Origin: Pseudomonadales bacterium
GTDB taxonomy: Bacteria > Pseudomonadota > Gammaproteobacteria > Pseudomonadales > Azotimanducaceae
Length of the DNA: 64,000 nt
Assembly: GCA_012103505.1 (NCBI GenBank)
Contig: WLWP01000001.1
Span: forward strand, 620,001-684,000
Reading direction: 5' to 3'
Positions within the stretch are counted from its first letter, which is position 1, and the number at the start of each line of letters is the position of its first letter. The translations under genes and the position numbers were made by a program. Shown in pieces: positions 35,371 to 44,608 of this stretch. The notes below the pieces were generated by a model. The model had not been told where the DNA came from and did not search any database. It saw nothing but the letters and a program-made list of their open reading frames with translations.

Positions 35371-36276
35371 TTGGTGAATTCACACGAAAACTCGACAGAT
35401 ACCTTGCTAGATGCCTATCTGGCGAGTTTATGGCTTGAGCGAGGGCTGAGCGAAAATACGCGCATGGCCTACAGTCGTGATCTGAACAAGACGGAAAGTT
35501 GGCTCACCGGACAAGGCACGACACTTTTAGCCGCGCAGGAAGGCGATTTGAGCCGTTTTCTTGCGGGTTTGTACAGTCAAGGCATGAGTCCGCGAACTTC
35601 AGCGCGGTGGCTAAGTAGCCTACGCGGGTTTTATCGATATTTGGTACGAGAAAACTATCTCGAAATGGATCCGACCCAGCACCTGCGACACCCCAAACTC
35701 GGTCGATCACTGCCTGCATCCCTCGGATCTGGTGAGATTGAGGCACTATTATTGGCCCCTGATGTCAAAACACCCATTGGCCAACGCGACCGTGCCATGC
35801 TGGAACTGCTTTATGCATCCGGCCTTAGGATTACCGAACTTGTGAGCCTACCCCGCGAAAACGTCAACTTTCGACAGGGTCTGGTGCGCGTACTAGGTAA
35901 GGGTAGCAAGGAACGATTGGTGCCAATGGGCGAGTCTGCTCAGGACTGGATAGCGCGATTCGAGCGCGAAGGCCGCAGTAAACTCGCGCCAGATGGGTGT
36001 GCAGCGATGTTTCCCAGTAACCGTGGCAGGATGATGACTAGACAGACTTTTTGGTATGCCATTAAGCGCTATGCTTCTAAAGCGGGTATTGAAAAATCAA
36101 TATCGCCGCACACCTTGCGCCATGCGTTTGCGACCCATCTGGTGGATAATGGCGCCGACTTGCGAGCAGTCCAGATGATGTTGGGGCACAGTGACCTTTC
36201 AACAACGCAGATCTACACGCATGTCGCGCGAGAACGACTCAAATCCGTCGTTCGAGAGCATCACCCGCGAGGGTGA
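35371..36276 (+). CDS. xerD: Site-specific tyrosine recombinase XerD
   Basis: XerD with XerC resolves chromosome dimers at dif next to the FtsK complex. The 301-residue protein has the SAM-like core-binding domain (about residues 8-95) and the catalytic domain with the full set R153 (GLRITEL), K177, H247 and R250 (SPHTLRHAF), H273 (LGHSDL) and nucleophile Y282. The start is TTG 35371 or the next codon GTG 35374; neither has a strong ribosome site. xerD is followed by dsbC as in E. coli, so this is XerD and not XerC. Confidence 0.94.
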   Translation: MVNSHENSTDTLLDAYLASLWLERGLSENTRMAYSRDLNKTESWLTGQGTTLLAAQEGDLSRFLAGLYSQGMSPRTSARWLSSLRGFYRYLVRENYLEMDPTQHLRHPKLGRSLPASLGSGEIEALLLAPDVKTPIGQRDRAMLELLYASGLRITELVSLPRENVNFRQGLVRVLGKGSKERLVPMGESAQDWIARFEREGRSKLAPDGCAAMFPSNRGRMMTRQTFWYAIKRYASKAGIEKSISPHTLRHAFATHLVDNGADLRAVQMMLGHSDLSTTQIYTHVARERLKSVVREHHPRG

Positions 36277-36344
36277 AACGGTTGATTGGTAGCTGGCCCG
36301 TGATCGAGGCTGGCTTGAGAAAACGGACAGGATATAAAGGCAGT

Positions 36345-37141
36345 ATGCAAAGGCGAATCAGCAAAGGTACTCGAGCAGTCATTCTTCTCACGGGCTTGGT
36401 GGTTGCTCTGCTCGGAGCAACCGCCTCAATCGGCGAGCCCAATAACGAAAACCCGAATACCACACTTGGCCAAGAGGGGGCCCCGCTGGGAGTGAGGCGT
36501 TGGTTCAGAAGCTGAAACTGAAAATGCCGGATTTACCCATCACCGCGGTGTACGCGACACCCATTCCCGATATTTTTGGTGTTGAGCTCACTGGCGGTCA
36601 ATCTCTTTACGGCACAAAGAATGGTGACTTCATTATCGCAGGGGATATGTATCAGCTCGGAGACGAGATGGTGAACTTGGCGGAGGAGCGACGCGCGGTT
36701 GCGCGCAGAGCGATACTTGATACGGTACCGCACGAAGAAATGGTGATCTTTTCCCCGGCTGGGCCGACCAAAACGCATGTCAGTGTATTCACTGATGTTG
36801 ACTGTACATATTGCCGCAAGCTGCACCAGGAGATGGGCGACATCAATGCCCGGGGTATAGAAGTGCGCTACCTCGCCTATCCGAGACGAGGTCTGGATAA
36901 CCCAACCTACGACAAGATTGTCTCCGCATGGTGTTCGGATAATCCGAATAAGGCGATAACTGATTTGAAGGCGGGGCGAGATATCGCAAACTCTACGTGC
37001 AGCAACCCAGTTGCTAAACAGTACGAGCTCGGTCAGCAAGTCGGCGTGACCGGCACGCCTGCGATCGTCACAGCAAGTGGTAGATTGTTGCCTGGATATC
37101 TCCCAGCGGCTGAGCTTGCTGCGAGAATCGGGTTAGAATAG
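36345..37141 (+). CDS. dsbC: Thiol:disulfide interchange protein DsbC, reading frame broken by a one-base shift
   Basis: DsbC is the periplasmic disulfide isomerase. ATG 36345 (AAAGG 4 nt upstream) begins a signal peptide (RRISKGTRAVILLTGLVV) in one frame, which ends at a TGA near 36515. The rest of the protein (SEALVQKLKLKMPDL onward, with the active site CTYC in FTDVDCTYCRKLH and the second cysteine pair WC...TC) is in the -1 frame to TAG 37141. Adding one G to the GGGGG run at 36476-36480 would join them as GQEGGPAGSEALVQK. So it is a sequencing or assembly error, a recent mutation, a phase-variable tract, or slippage; I cannot decide. Without the join the thioredoxin part has no signal peptide. 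It sits between xerD and hom, its usual place. Confidence 0.82.
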
Positions 37142-37180
37142 CGCCCGTCGCTCACGATCGATTCACAAGTTACGATTGAA

Positions 37181-37198
37181 CACCGTGCGGCCACGGTG
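37181..37198 (+). other. Hairpin downstream of dsbC
   Basis: CACCGTG, loop CGGC, CACGGTG: a perfect 7-bp GC-rich stem 39 bp after the dsbC stop. There is no T run directly after it; a T-rich stretch lies about 38 bp later. It may end dsbC transcription or structure the hom leader. Confidence 0.4.
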
Positions 37199-37252
37199 GT
37201 TGCGTGAAATTGTAGCTTGCGTTCGAAACTCTAAGGTTTTGTTTTCTGTAGC

Positions 37253-37291
37253 GAGCCTCTGGAATGAGCCCCTGGAATGAGCCCCTGGAAT
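37253..37291 (+). repeat. 13-bp tandem triplication upstream of hom
   Basis: GAGCCTCTGGAAT, GAGCCCCTGGAAT, GAGCCCCTGGAAT at 37253-37265, 37266-37278 and 37279-37291, followed by a partial fourth unit GAGC. The last two full copies are identical and the first differs by one base. It lies in the 203-bp gap before hom. Confidence 0.9.
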
Positions 37292-37344
37292 GAGCAGACA
37301 CGTAAGCGTCATCTGGATAAAAACTAACTAGGTAGAATCACTGC

Positions 37345-38634
37345 ATGAAACAGGTTCGGCTAGGAATTGCTGGCTTGGGCACTGTGGCCCAAGGCGTGCT
37401 GAGCATCATTGCGACAAATGGCGATAAAATTCGAGCCCGATCGGGCGTTGAACTCAAAGTCACCAGGGTTGCGAGCAGAACATTGAGACCCGAAGTTGAT
37501 CTGTTGGGTGCAGACTTTAGTCAAGATCTCTCTGATCTCATTGCAGATGATGTGGATATCGTACTTGAGCTTATCGGTGGCGAAGAGGTTGCCAAGAACT
37601 TAATCGAAACAGCCTTGGATGCCGATAAGCCAGTGGTGACGGCAAACAAGGCCGTGATCGCCTCGTTCGGTAATGAGTTGCTAACAAGCAACGCAAACGT
37701 ACCACTCAAGTTTGAAGCGGCAGTGGCGGGTGCGATCCCAATTATACAAGCCATCCAAGACTCGCTGATTTGCAACGACTTCCAACAAGTGGTCGGCATT
37801 ATCAACGGTACCTGCAATTACATACTGACGGCGATGGAAGAGCTGGATCAGCCATTTGCAACGGCACTAAATAACGCCCAAGAGCTCGGTTACGCCGAGG
37901 CGGATCCGACCTTTGACATTGAAGGCGTAGATGCGGCCCACAAGCTCACTATCCTGGCTGGTCTTGCGTTTGATACACCATTCGAACTGGATCATGTTTA
38001 TGTTGAAGGCATCACCAAGATCACGGCACAAGACATTGAGTATGCGGCGGAGTTGGGTTACCGAATTAAACATGTTGGGATCGCGAAGCTCGCGGGCGAT
38101 GGCGTGGACAAAGGCGTGGAGGCGAGGGTGCACCCCGCGCTTATCCCATCCAATGCATTGCTCGCCAACGTGAATGATGTCGCTAACGCGGTCGTTGTTA
38201 GAAGTGATGCAGCGGGACAGACGCTTTTCAGCGGACCAGGTGCTGGAGGTATGGCCACAGCGTCGTCGGTGTTGGGCGACGTTGTTGCGCTGGCTCGCTC
38301 GGAAGCAAGAGTCAGTAGCGATTCACGTACAAAGACCCGTTACATCGATATAGGCGAAGTTGTGTGTTCCAATTATTTGAGAATTCCGGTGCGCGACGAG
38401 CCTGGAGTGTTTGCCCAAGTTGCGAACACAATGTCGGAACATGACATCAGCATAGAAGCCGCAATCCAGAAGGAACCCATTGAGGGTAGTGCTTTCGTTG
38501 ATATCGTGATCGTAACTCATGCGATAACAGAGTCGGTCATGGAGCGCGCTGTCGCAACGCTGCGTGAAAAGCTCGGTGAGCGTGAGGCAAGCCAGGGCGA
38601 TATTTCTAGAATTCGCATCGAAACTTTGGATTAG
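37345..38634 (+). CDS. hom: Homoserine dehydrogenase
   Basis: Hom reduces aspartate semialdehyde to homoserine for threonine and methionine. The 429-residue monofunctional form has the NAD(P)-binding N-terminus (GIAGLGTVAQGVL), the catalytic region with VTANKAVIA and GIINGTCNYILT, EADPTFDIEGVDAAHK, and a C-terminal ACT domain (about residues 352-425, IPVRDEPGVFAQVANTM). ATG 37345. In Pseudomonas the order is xerD-dsbC-hom-thrC-recJ; here recJ follows after only 7 bp, so threonine synthase is missing from this place. Confidence 0.96.
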   Translation: MKQVRLGIAGLGTVAQGVLSIIATNGDKIRARSGVELKVTRVASRTLRPEVDLLGADFSQDLSDLIADDVDIVLELIGGEEVAKNLIETALDADKPVVTANKAVIASFGNELLTSNANVPLKFEAAVAGAIPIIQAIQDSLICNDFQQVVGIINGTCNYILTAMEELDQPFATALNNAQELGYAEADPTFDIEGVDAAHKLTILAGLAFDTPFELDHVYVEGITKITAQDIEYAAELGYRIKHVGIAKLAGDGVDKGVEARVHPALIPSNALLANVNDVANAVVVRSDAAGQTLFSGPGAGGMATASSVLGDVVALARSEARVSSDSRTKTRYIDIGEVVCSNYLRIPVRDEPGVFAQVANTMSEHDISIEAAIQKEPIEGSAFVDIVIVTHAITESVMERAVATLREKLGEREASQGDISRIRIETLD

Positions 38635-38641
38635 CACGACA

Positions 38642-40345
38642 GTGCAAATTCAAAGACGGGTAGCGCCAGAAAATTCAGACTCGCTGAAAGGCTTCAGCGT
38701 GTTGGAGAGGATCTATGCCCAACGTGGGATTAGAGATTCAGAAGAACTAGATCTGGGTCTGGGCAAGCTTTTAAAACCGGGTCTGCTCCCAGACATCGAC
38801 ATCGCCGCAGATAGATTGTGTCAAGCGGTGATCGAACAAGAACGTATCCTGATTGTCGGTGATTTTGATGCGGACGGTGCAACCTCAGTTGCACTCTGCG
38901 TATTGGTGCTCGGAGCCTATGGCGCAAAACACGTGGACTATCTTGTCCCTAACAGATTCGAGTACGGATATGGGTTGTCACCGGAAATTGTCCAGCTAGC
39001 ACAGACAATGAACCCTGCTGTTTTAGTTACTGTCGACAACGGTGTGTCGAGTATTGCTGGGGTGGCACTAGCTCAAAAGGAAGGCATTGACGTGATCGTC
39101 ACTGATCATCATTTACCTGGCATTGAGCGACCGGCCGCGCTTGCACTGGTCAATCCCAACCTCCCAGAGAGTGAATTTAGCAGTGGTGCGCTTGCCGGAG
39201 TCGGAGTTGCCTATTATGTGTTAGGCGTACTCCGACAGAAGTTGGTTGATCAAGGGTGGTTCGAAGAGCGACCCATGCCAAATCTTGCCAACTACCTCGA
39301 TCTAGTAGCGCTCGGGACAGTTGCTGACGTTGTACCTTTGGATAGCAACAATCGTCGTCTTGTACAGCAAGGCTTGCTGCGGATTCGCGCTGGACGATGT
39401 CGTCCTGGTATCAAGGCGCTCGCAGAAATTGGCAAGCGCACTCTGAGTACCCTGTCTGCGCAAGATTTGGGATTCGCGATTGGCCCTAGGTTAAATGCCG
39501 CGGGTCGGTTGGAAGACATGGCAATCGGCATCAAATGTTTGTTAGCAGAGGACTTCCGTGAAGCGCGACAGAGTGCGACTGCGCTGGATCAGTTAAATGT
39601 TGCACGACGCCAGCTAGAACGCGATATGGTTGGCGATGCTGAACTTCTGCTCGCGACTGACCAGGCGGATACCGAACGGACCGGGTTGAGTGTTTATCAT
39701 GAGTCTTTTCACCAAGGAGTGGTAGGCATCGTTGCCGGTCGGCTGCGCGAGCGCTTTCATAAACCGGTGATCTGTTTTGCCGACGCTGGTGATCTTGCTC
39801 CGGATGAGCTTAAAGGCTCAGCGCGTAGTATCGATGGGCTGCATATACGAGACGTGCTTGATCAAGTGGCGACCCAGCATCCAGGTCTTCTCTTAAAATT
39901 TGGTGGCCATGCCATGGCGGCGGGGTTGAGTATCAAGCGAGTTCATCTTGAAAGGTTCGGCGTTATTTTCGACAAGGCAGTCGCGACCAATTGCACGCCG
40001 GACATGCTACAAGCCGTTCTCCTATCTGATGGTCCACTTGAAGAATCTGAACTGGATATCGAAACCGCGCATCAACTTGCAGCGGGCGGTCCTTGGGGTT
40101 CACAGTTCCCGGAACCGCTGTTTGACGGTGAGTTTGAATTAGTCTCACAACGGGTGGTTGGTAGTGACCATTTAAAGATCGTGCTCAAGAGCGGGCACAA
40201 GGTCATCGATGGGATTGCGTTCCGTCAAGCGCCACTGCCAACGGACACGAAGCGAGTCGAAGTTGCGTATCGGTTAAGTGTCAATGACTATGGACAGGTT
40301 CAGACTGCGCAGGTCGTTGTGGAGTACATCCGCTCCATCACATAA
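38642..40345 (+). CDS. recJ: Single-stranded-DNA-specific exonuclease RecJ
   Basis: RecJ is the 5'-3' ssDNA exonuclease of the RecF recombination and mismatch repair pathways. DHH-family metal motifs are visible: VGDFDADGATS, VDNGVSS, VTDHHLPG; the DHHA1 domain contains KFGGHAMAAG. I chose GTG 38642 (VQIQRRVAPENS), just after the hom stop, giving 567 residues against 577 in E. coli; an in-frame start at 38564 lies inside hom and adds unconserved residues. prfB follows after 31 bp, the conserved recJ-prfB-lysS order. Confidence 0.95.
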   Translation: MQIQRRVAPENSDSLKGFSVLERIYAQRGIRDSEELDLGLGKLLKPGLLPDIDIAADRLCQAVIEQERILIVGDFDADGATSVALCVLVLGAYGAKHVDYLVPNRFEYGYGLSPEIVQLAQTMNPAVLVTVDNGVSSIAGVALAQKEGIDVIVTDHHLPGIERPAALALVNPNLPESEFSSGALAGVGVAYYVLGVLRQKLVDQGWFEERPMPNLANYLDLVALGTVADVVPLDSNNRRLVQQGLLRIRAGRCRPGIKALAEIGKRTLSTLSAQDLGFAIGPRLNAAGRLEDMAIGIKCLLAEDFREARQSATALDQLNVARRQLERDMVGDAELLLATDQADTERTGLSVYHESFHQGVVGIVAGRLRERFHKPVICFADAGDLAPDELKGSARSIDGLHIRDVLDQVATQHPGLLLKFGGHAMAAGLSIKRVHLERFGVIFDKAVATNCTPDMLQAVLLSDGPLEESELDIETAHQLAAGGPWGSQFPEPLFDGEFELVSQRVVGSDHLKIVLKSGHKVIDGIAFRQAPLPTDTKRVEVAYRLSVNDYGQVQTAQVVVEYIRSIT

Positions 40346-40376
40346 AATACCGCGCCAATTTTGGCGGAAGTTACGT

Positions 40377-41475
40377 ATGGCCGAAATCACGGCAGTAAGA
40401 GAAAAATTGAAAGATCTCAGTGAGCGCGAGAGTACCCTTCGGGGGTATCTTTGACTTTGCTGACAAGGCTGCACGCCTCGAGGAAGTCGAGCGTGAACTT
40501 GCGGACGGTGCTGTTTGGGACGATCCAGATCGAGCGCAAAAATTAGGTAAGGAACGGGTTACCCTAGACCAGGTTGTGTCCGTACTCTCGGGTTTACAGG
40601 GTGAGCTCTCGGAGTTTGCCGAGCTCGCTGAAATGGCGCAGGAAGAGGGTGACAATGACGCCCTTGAAGATGTTGCCCAAGCCTTGGCTGGCTTAGAGTT
40701 GCACCTTGCAGATTTAGAATTCCGCCGCATGTTCCAGGGTGAGTTAGATGAAGCGAATGCCTATGTCGAGATCCAGGCTGGCTCAGGCGGAACCGAGGCG
40801 CAGGATTGGGCGGACATGCTTTTACGTATGTATCTACGTTGGGCGGAAAAACGTGGATTTGCCAGCTCTGTCGTGGAGCTAAGTCCCGGAGAGGTTGCGG
40901 GAGTTAAGAGTGCCACGATAGAAGTGAGTGGCGCCTATGTTTATGGTTGGCTGCGCACCGAGACAGGGGTGCATCGGTTAGTCCGTAAATCGCCATTCGA
41001 TTCTGGTAACCGACGACACACGTCTTTTGCCTCGGTATTTGTTTCTGCAGAAATTGATGACGACATAGAAATTGATGTCAATCCAGCGGATGTTCGCGTT
41101 GATACTTATCGCGCCAGTGGCGCAGGTGGTCAGCATGTGAATAGGACAGACTCCGCTGTACGTCTGACACACTTGCCGACCAACACCGTCGTGCAGTGTC
41201 AGAGCGAAAGGTCGCAACACCAGAATAAGGATCGTGCCTTCAAGCAGCTTCGAGCAAAACTGTATGAGTTGGAAATGCAGAGCCGACGAGCGGAACAACA
41301 GCTGATCGAAGATGCTAAAGCAGACATTGGCTGGGGTAGTCAGATCCGCTCCTATGTTCTTGATCAATCCAGAGTCAAAGACTTGCGCACTGCGGTTGAA
41401 AGGACGGATCCTGGCAACGTGCTGGACGGCGATATAGATGGCTTTGTGGAAGCGAGTTTGAAGGCGGGATTGTAA
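40377..41475 (+). CDS. prfB: Peptide chain release factor RF2 (programmed +1 frameshift)
   Basis: RF2 terminates at UGA and UAA. Translation begins at ATG 40377 ([16 protein letters not shown]), reads 25 codons to CTT and meets an in-frame TGA at 40452-40454; a +1 shift continues with GAC at 40453. Joining 40377-40451 with 40453-41475 gives exactly 365 residues, the E. coli length, with the codon-recognition tripeptide SPF at 205-207 and the catalytic GGQ at 250-252, also identical to E. coli. The shift site has the full autoregulatory context (next entry). recJ lies 31 bp upstream and lysS 28 bp downstream. Confidence 0.97.
40441..40455 (+). promoter_or_regulatory. RF2 autoregulatory +1 frameshift site
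   Basis: The sequence GGGGGTATCTTTGAC contains the internal Shine-Dalgarno-like G run, the slippery CTT codon and the in-frame TGA followed by C, identical in layout to E. coli prfB. Low RF2 lets the ribosome shift; abundant RF2 terminates at the TGA. This is established for the family; activity here is inferred from the conserved sequence. Confidence 0.95.
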
Positions 41476-41503
41476 AAATTGATCAACGAGATCGGAATCG
41501 ACC

Positions 41504-42997
41504 ATGAGTGAAAACAAGAGTGAAGACAGAGATATCTTGCAAGCCCGGCGCGCGAAGATGAATGCGTGGATTGAGCAGACAGGCGGTTATGTAAACGACT
41601 TCCGCCGCACCCACACCTCAACAGATCTGCAGGCACTTTGTGGCGACGAAGACAAAGCTGCCTTAGAGCAACAACAACGTCCCACGGCCGTTGCCGGACG
41701 GATTGTCTTGCGGCGGGTCATGGGCAAAGCAAGCTTCATCACGTTGCAGGATGTAGACGGCCAAATTCAGTGCTACTTGTCGAAGAATGACCTAGGTGAT
41801 GGGTACGCTGGTTTCACTGACCTATCCGATATGGGAGATATCGTCGGCGTTGAAGGCGTGATGATGAGGACGAATAAGGGCGAATTGACTGTGCATGCGC
41901 ACAAATTTGTCTTACTCAACAAGACACTAAAGCCGTTGCCCGAGAAGTTTCACGGCGTTTCTGATCAAGAGATTCGGTATCGGCAACGTTACCTTGATCT
42001 GATCACTAATTCAGAATCCCGAGACGTTTTTAGAACGCGGACTTTGATCGTGCAAAAAATCCGCGACTTTTTTGTTGGGCGAAACTACCTCGAAGTCGAA
42101 ACTCCGATGATGCACAGCATTCCGGGTGGCGCGACAGCGCGACCGTTCGTGACGCACCATAATGCGTTGGATCTGGAGCTGTATCTGCGGATTGCACCCG
42201 AATTGTTTCTAAAGCGCCTTGTCGTCGGCGGCTATGAGCGAGTGTTTGAGATTAACCGTAACTTTCGCAACGAAGGGCTGTCGACCCGACACAATCCCGA
42301 GTTCACGATGCTCGAGTTCTATGAAGCATACGCGGACTATCGAGATTTAATGGATCTGACAGACGAACTGATGGCAATGTTGGCACAAGACATTTGCGGG
42401 ACGAAGCAGATCAATTATCAAGGGTTAGCGTTAGATCTTGGCGTATCGCCAAGACGCCTGACCATGGCAGAGTCGTTGGTCGAATACACCGATATTGAAG
42501 AACATGCCGTCGACAACGAAACGTCCCTGAGAGATAAGCTGCTTGCGCTTAATCTCAAGCCTGAAGAGGTTTGGGGTGTTGGTAAAATGCAAATGGAGTT
42601 GTTTGAAGCGCAGGTCGAAAGTCGTTTGGATCAGCCTACCTACATCACCGAATACCCGGCTGAAGTCTCTCCGCTTGCGCGTCGCAGTAACCACAATAGT
42701 GATGTGACCGATCGGTTTGAGCTGTTTATCGGTGGCCGTGAGTACGCGAACGGCTTCTCTGAGCTCAACGACCCAGTCGACCAAGCACAACGCTTTCAGA
42801 ACCAAGTCGAGCTGAAAGACACCGGTGATGCTGAAGCGATGCACTTTGATCGAGACTATGTCGAGGCACTTGAATATGGCCTTCCCCCAACTGCTGGTGA
42901 AGGGTTGGGCATTGATCGGCTGGTGATGCTTCTCACTGATTCCGCATCGATTCGCGATGTCCTACTATTCCCGCTGATGCGTCCGGTCAACAGCTGA
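41504..42997 (+). CDS. lysS: Lysyl-tRNA synthetase (class II)
   Basis: A 497-residue class II LysRS (E. coli 505). The N-terminal OB anticodon-binding domain (about residues 50-150, AGRIVLRRVMGKASFITLQD) is followed by the catalytic domain with motif 1 around YLEVETPMMHSIPGGATARPF, motif 2 (FEINRNFRNEGLSTRHNPEF) and motif 3 (GEGLGIDRLVMLL). ATG 41504 is preceded by GAGATCGGAAT. It sits directly after prfB as in E. coli. Confidence 0.97.
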   Translation: MSENKSEDRDILQARRAKMNAWIEQTGGYVNDFRRTHTSTDLQALCGDEDKAALEQQQRPTAVAGRIVLRRVMGKASFITLQDVDGQIQCYLSKNDLGDGYAGFTDLSDMGDIVGVEGVMMRTNKGELTVHAHKFVLLNKTLKPLPEKFHGVSDQEIRYRQRYLDLITNSESRDVFRTRTLIVQKIRDFFVGRNYLEVETPMMHSIPGGATARPFVTHHNALDLELYLRIAPELFLKRLVVGGYERVFEINRNFRNEGLSTRHNPEFTMLEFYEAYADYRDLMDLTDELMAMLAQDICGTKQINYQGLALDLGVSPRRLTMAESLVEYTDIEEHAVDNETSLRDKLLALNLKPEEVWGVGKMQMELFEAQVESRLDQPTYITEYPAEVSPLARRSNHNSDVTDRFELFIGGREYANGFSELNDPVDQAQRFQNQVELKDTGDAEAMHFDRDYVEALEYGLPPTAGEGLGIDRLVMLLTDSASIRDVLLFPLMRPVNS

Positions 42998-43026
42998 GGT
43001 GAACAAGAGTTCGAGACAGAGGATCG

Positions 43027-43725
43027 TTGTTGGCAGCTAGAGAAGTCAATATTGAGAGCTCATGGCAAACACTGTTAGAAGCAGAGTTTGCTGACCCATA
43101 CATGTCTGAACTTGGCAACTTCCTCCGTTCTGAAAAACAAAAAGGTAAACGCATCTATCCGCCAGGTGCAGAAATTTTTGCAGCGTTTGATCACACGCCA
43201 GTATCAAGCGTTAAAGTAGTTATCATTGGACAAGACCCTTATCACGGACCAGACCAGGCCCATGGGCTGTGTTTTTCCGTAAAGTCCGGGATCGCGATCC
43301 CGCCATCTTTGCGCAACATTTTCCAGGAAATAAACGACGACCTGAATGGCGAAGGTCATATTGATGGCGCGCAAGGGTTGCTAACCGGTTGGGCGCGTCA
43401 GGGTGTCTTGTTGCTGAATTCAGTGCTGACTGTGCAAGCAACCCGGGCAGGTTCTCACCAGGGGCGTGGTTGGGAGAAATTTACAGATGCAGTAGTTGCT
43501 GCGTTGAATGAAGAAAAAGAGGGGATCGTCTTTTTGTTATGGGGGAGTTACGCCCAGAAAAAAGGCGCAGTGGTAGATCGATCGAAACACTTCGTTTTGG
43601 AAGCACCGCACCCGTCACCTCTTTCTGCTCACCGGGGGTTCTTTGGCTGCGGGCATTTTTCTAAGACAAATGCCTATCTGACAGCGAAAGGTGAAACTCC
43701 GATAGATTGGTTTCAGTTAGAATAG
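43027..43725 (+). CDS. ung: Uracil-DNA glycosylase (family 1)
   Basis: Ung removes uracil from DNA to start base excision repair. The catalytic water-activating loop GQDPYHGPDQAHGL has D70, and the minor-groove loop HPSPLSAHRGF has H195; these are the two family signatures. 232 residues (E. coli 229). The start is TTG 43027 (a second TTG follows), with GAGGA at 43019-43023. It lies 29 bp after lysS and 21 bp before an enoyl-CoA hydratase gene. Confidence 0.96.
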   Translation: MLAAREVNIESSWQTLLEAEFADPYMSELGNFLRSEKQKGKRIYPPGAEIFAAFDHTPVSSVKVVIIGQDPYHGPDQAHGLCFSVKSGIAIPPSLRNIFQEINDDLNGEGHIDGAQGLLTGWARQGVLLLNSVLTVQATRAGSHQGRGWEKFTDAVVAALNEEKEGIVFLLWGSYAQKKGAVVDRSKHFVLEAPHPSPLSAHRGFFGCGHFSKTNAYLTAKGETPIDWFQLE

Positions 43726-43746
43726 TTCGAAATATTGGAGGAAAGC

Positions 43747-44535
43747 ATGGTTAGTTCAACAACTGAAAAGCTTTTGGTTGAGACTGTTAAGAACACCGTT
43801 GTCGTCACGATTAAAAATCCACCAGCGAATACCTGGGATGAGGAGAGTTTGACTGGGCTCAAGCAACTGGTTGGTGATTGTGAAGCGGATTCAGGTGTCT
43901 ACGCGCTGGTTTTTGTAGGTCAGGGGGAGAAGTTCTTCTCTGCCGGAGCGGATCTCAACATCTTTGCACCAGGTGATCCTGTTGTTGCCCGCAACATGGC
44001 GGAGAACTTCGGTGGTGCTTTCGAAACCTTGGCAAACTTTCGCGGTGTAACCATCGCGGCTATCAACGGTTTTGCGATGGGTGGTGGACTGGAATGTGCG
44101 CTTGCTTGTGATATTCGTATTGCGGAAGAACAGGCTCAAATGGCGCTACCGGAAGCAACGGTAGGACTCCTACCCTGTGGCGGCGGAACCCAAAATTTGG
44201 CCTGGACCGTTGGTGAAGGTTGGGCCAAGCGAATGATCCTATGCGGCGAACGCATAAATGCGGAGACCGGTGTGTCAATTGGCTTGGTCGAAGAGGTCGT
44301 CGCGACGGGACAAGCACGGACTCGTGCCTTGGAGCTCGCAGCAGCGGTTGGCAAGCAAAGTCCGCCTGCAGTGGCAGCTTGCAAGTCACTAATACAGAGT
44401 GCGCGTTCAGGAAACATTGCAGGCGCGTACACAGTTGAACGTGACAAGTTTGTCGGTTTGTTTGATACCAACGACCAATCTGAGGGGGTTAATGCCTTCT
44501 TAGAGAAACGTGCGCCGCAATGGACTAACAGCTAG
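43747..44535 (+). CDS. Enoyl-CoA hydratase/isomerase family protein
   Basis: A 262-residue crotonase-fold enzyme. The oxyanion-hole and catalytic segments are AGADLNIF, GFAMGGGLECALACD (glutamate present) and LPEATVGLLPCGGGTQNL (second glutamate present), so hydratase activity is plausible. ATG 43747 has a strong GGAGG site (43737-43741). The following genes encode a 3-hydroxyisobutyryl-CoA hydrolase and a 3-hydroxyisobutyrate dehydrogenase, consecutive enzymes of valine degradation, so this one may hydrate methacrylyl-CoA; a fatty-acid role is the alternative. Confidence 0.88.
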   Translation: MVSSTTEKLLVETVKNTVVVTIKNPPANTWDEESLTGLKQLVGDCEADSGVYALVFVGQGEKFFSAGADLNIFAPGDPVVARNMAENFGGAFETLANFRGVTIAAINGFAMGGGLECALACDIRIAEEQAQMALPEATVGLLPCGGGTQNLAWTVGEGWAKRMILCGERINAETGVSIGLVEEVVATGQARTRALELAAAVGKQSPPAVAACKSLIQSARSGNIAGAYTVERDKFVGLFDTNDQSEGVNAFLEKRAPQWTNS

Positions 44536-44608
44536 TTCGGAGCAAAGCAGCCAATAACGGCTTCGGCTCAGCAGCCCATTGCTAAATTTCGAATAAGAGG
44601 AGTTTCAA

